A program made the position numbers and the translations under genes. Positions 63,426 through 64,000 of a stretch of 64,000 bases of DNA are shown here, piece after piece. How positions within the stretch are numbered: the first letter of the stretch is position 1; every line of letters begins with the position of its first letter. The notes under the pieces were generated by a model. The model was not told where the DNA came from and searched no databases. It saw only the letters and a list, made by a program, of their open reading frames with translations. Source of the stretch: CAYJBH01 sp964370825 (GTDB lineage Bacteria; Bacillota; Clostridia; Oscillospirales; Ruminococcaceae); contig CAYJKY010000006.1 in assembly GCA_964370825.1 (NCBI GenBank), positions 1-64,000 of the forward strand, in the 5' to 3' direction.

Positions 63426-63460
63426 ATTTTAGCATAAACATAAAAAAGTGTCAACACTTT
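63426..63460 (-). promoter_or_regulatory. Sigma-A promoter with overlapping palindrome
   Basis: Minus strand: TTGACA (63449-63454), 17-base spacer, TAAAAT (63426-63431). The -35 is embedded in AAAGTGTCAACACTTT (63445-63460), a perfect 7-base inverted repeat around CA, suggesting a repressor operator controlling the operon. Confidence 0.75.
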
Positions 63461-63621
63461 AGTAATGAACAAAGGATACAGCGGTGTGAATTCAGAGAAA
63501 ATTAAGTTTATTTGTAATTTATTCAATGATTATCGTAAACCCATTATTTTCTGCTCCAATTCTCGGTAATTTTATATTAATATTTTACAGACAGGAAACA
63601 ATTATGTCTATATTTTACATT

Positions 63622-64000
63622 TCAATAGCTTAGTTGCAAAAGAAATGCAAAATATATCGCAATTAACATCACCGCTTGGCACCGATAAAACCTTCTGCCA
63701 ATAATTGTCGGGGCGACCGCAACAAGCATTAGGGTAAACATTACCGGAATATCCGCAGTCATATAACTTATAGGTAATGTTTCTGTAACACCGGACAGGA
63801 TGGAACACAGCGGAAGTATTAGACAGATATCTATGACATTTGCACCGATGACATTGCCTACCGAAAGGCTATGTTCCCTCTTTTTTGCAGCGGTAATTGC
63901 TGTTGTTAGCTCCGGCAAGGATGTTCCTATTGCGATTACCGTAATGCCGATAACCGTCTCGGGAATGCCAATATACTTTGCAATAATACTGCCGTTTTCG
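63622..64000 (-). CDS. Calcium/cation antiporter (CaCA family), partial
   Basis: The reading frame continues across the window end; 125 residues are visible. IPETVIGITVIAIGTSLPELTTAI and HSLSVGNVIGANVIDICL are the alpha-2 repeat of YrbG-like Na+/Ca2+ exchangers, with the conserved Glu in PEL and the GN(V)IGAN segment. About five membrane helices are visible; the N-terminal half lies beyond 64000. Confidence 0.88.
   Translation of the reverse strand, partial: ENGSIIAKYIGIPETVIGITVIAIGTSLPELTTAITAAKKREHSLSVGNVIGANVIDICLILPLCSILSGVTETLPISYMTADIPVMFTLMLVAVAPTIIGRRFYRCQAVMLIAIYFAFLLQLSY

Noticed and set aside
63389..63526. Longer N-terminus for the second lipoprotein
   Set aside because: It would place the -35/-10 boxes inside the coding region and bury the lipoprotein signal at residue 47.
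1..64000. tRNA, rRNA, insertion sequences, prophage, c-di-GMP or other known riboswitches
   Set aside because: I looked for T-arm GTTCRA motifs, transposase and integrase motifs and conserved riboswitch cores and found none that I could support by eye.

Overview
The window looks like a chromosome segment of an uncultured, anaerobic, spore-forming, low-GC Firmicute of the class Clostridia. The evidence is a complete rnfCDGEAB operon (Na+/H+-pumping ferredoxin:NAD+ oxidoreductase), a Na+-pumping decarboxylase beta/gamma pair, dipicolinate synthase genes dpaA/dpaB (spoVFA/spoVFB), a TepA-type ClpP-like protease, Gram-positive style lipoproteins, strong purine-rich ribosome binding sites and frequent TTG/GTG starts. 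A run of exactly 100 N inside a tandem repeat points to a draft or metagenome-derived assembly. I cannot fix the genus from the sequence alone.

Layout. 0.1-3.9 kb: a two-gene heterodimeric ABC exporter. 3.9-9.5 kb: housekeeping genes (tsaD, rimI-like, polA, dusB-like, HD nucleotidase). 9.5-14.99 kb: a YfhO-like membrane protein, a PilZ c-di-GMP receptor, an iron alcohol dehydrogenase and a frameshifted vanW-like gene. 15.2-16.8 kb: decarboxylase gamma and beta subunits without an alpha subunit. 17-21.3 kb: small enzymes (two GNATs, a stand-alone 5'-nuclease, HAD, NUDIX, VOC). 21.3-26.9 kb: an EAL-type c-di-GMP phosphodiesterase with a degenerate GGDEF domain, an ANT(6)-like nucleotidyltransferase, a Gfo/Idh/MocA oxidoreductase and dpaA-dpaB. 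27.03-28.16 kb: an apparently non-coding, heavily structured transcript of about 1.1 kb with a consensus sigma-A promoter and an intrinsic terminator. 28.4-33.6 kb: an AT-rich accessory stretch with decayed genes. 33.6-37.7 kb: methyltransferase, NAD(P)-binding protein, M20 amidohydrolase, tepA. 37.8-43.7 kb: rnf operon. 43.7-49.9 kb: a type IV pilus-like operon with pilC, four small pilin-like or membrane proteins and pilT, then an EAL protein. 50-53.5 kb: a lipoprotein, a dockerin-like remnant, a TetR regulator and a radical SAM protein. 53.6-57.7 kb: a gnd / LarA-like / FGGY kinase operon, probably for gluconate metabolism. 57.8-63.4 kb: a tight operon of lipoprotein, LytM (M23) peptidase, ABC ATPase and a tandem-duplicated ABC permease. 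63.6-64.0 kb: the end of a cation/calcium antiporter running off the window.

How parts fit together. Rnf and the decarboxylase subunits belong to ion-gradient energy conservation in anaerobes. Two EAL proteins, one PilZ protein and the pilus-like machine suggest c-di-GMP control of surface behaviour. The gnd operon would feed gluconate into the pentose phosphate pathway. The ABC-LytM operon suggests ATP-driven control of cell-wall cleavage.

Best candidates for something undescribed: the large structured RNA at 27.07-28.16 kb (with an embedded 37-codon reading frame behind a near-perfect ribosome binding site), the ABC-LytM-lipoprotein operon, the acidic 15-residue repeat extension on RnfG, and the LarA-family enzyme in a gluconate operon. 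No rRNA, tRNA, CRISPR array, insertion sequence or prophage was recognised.
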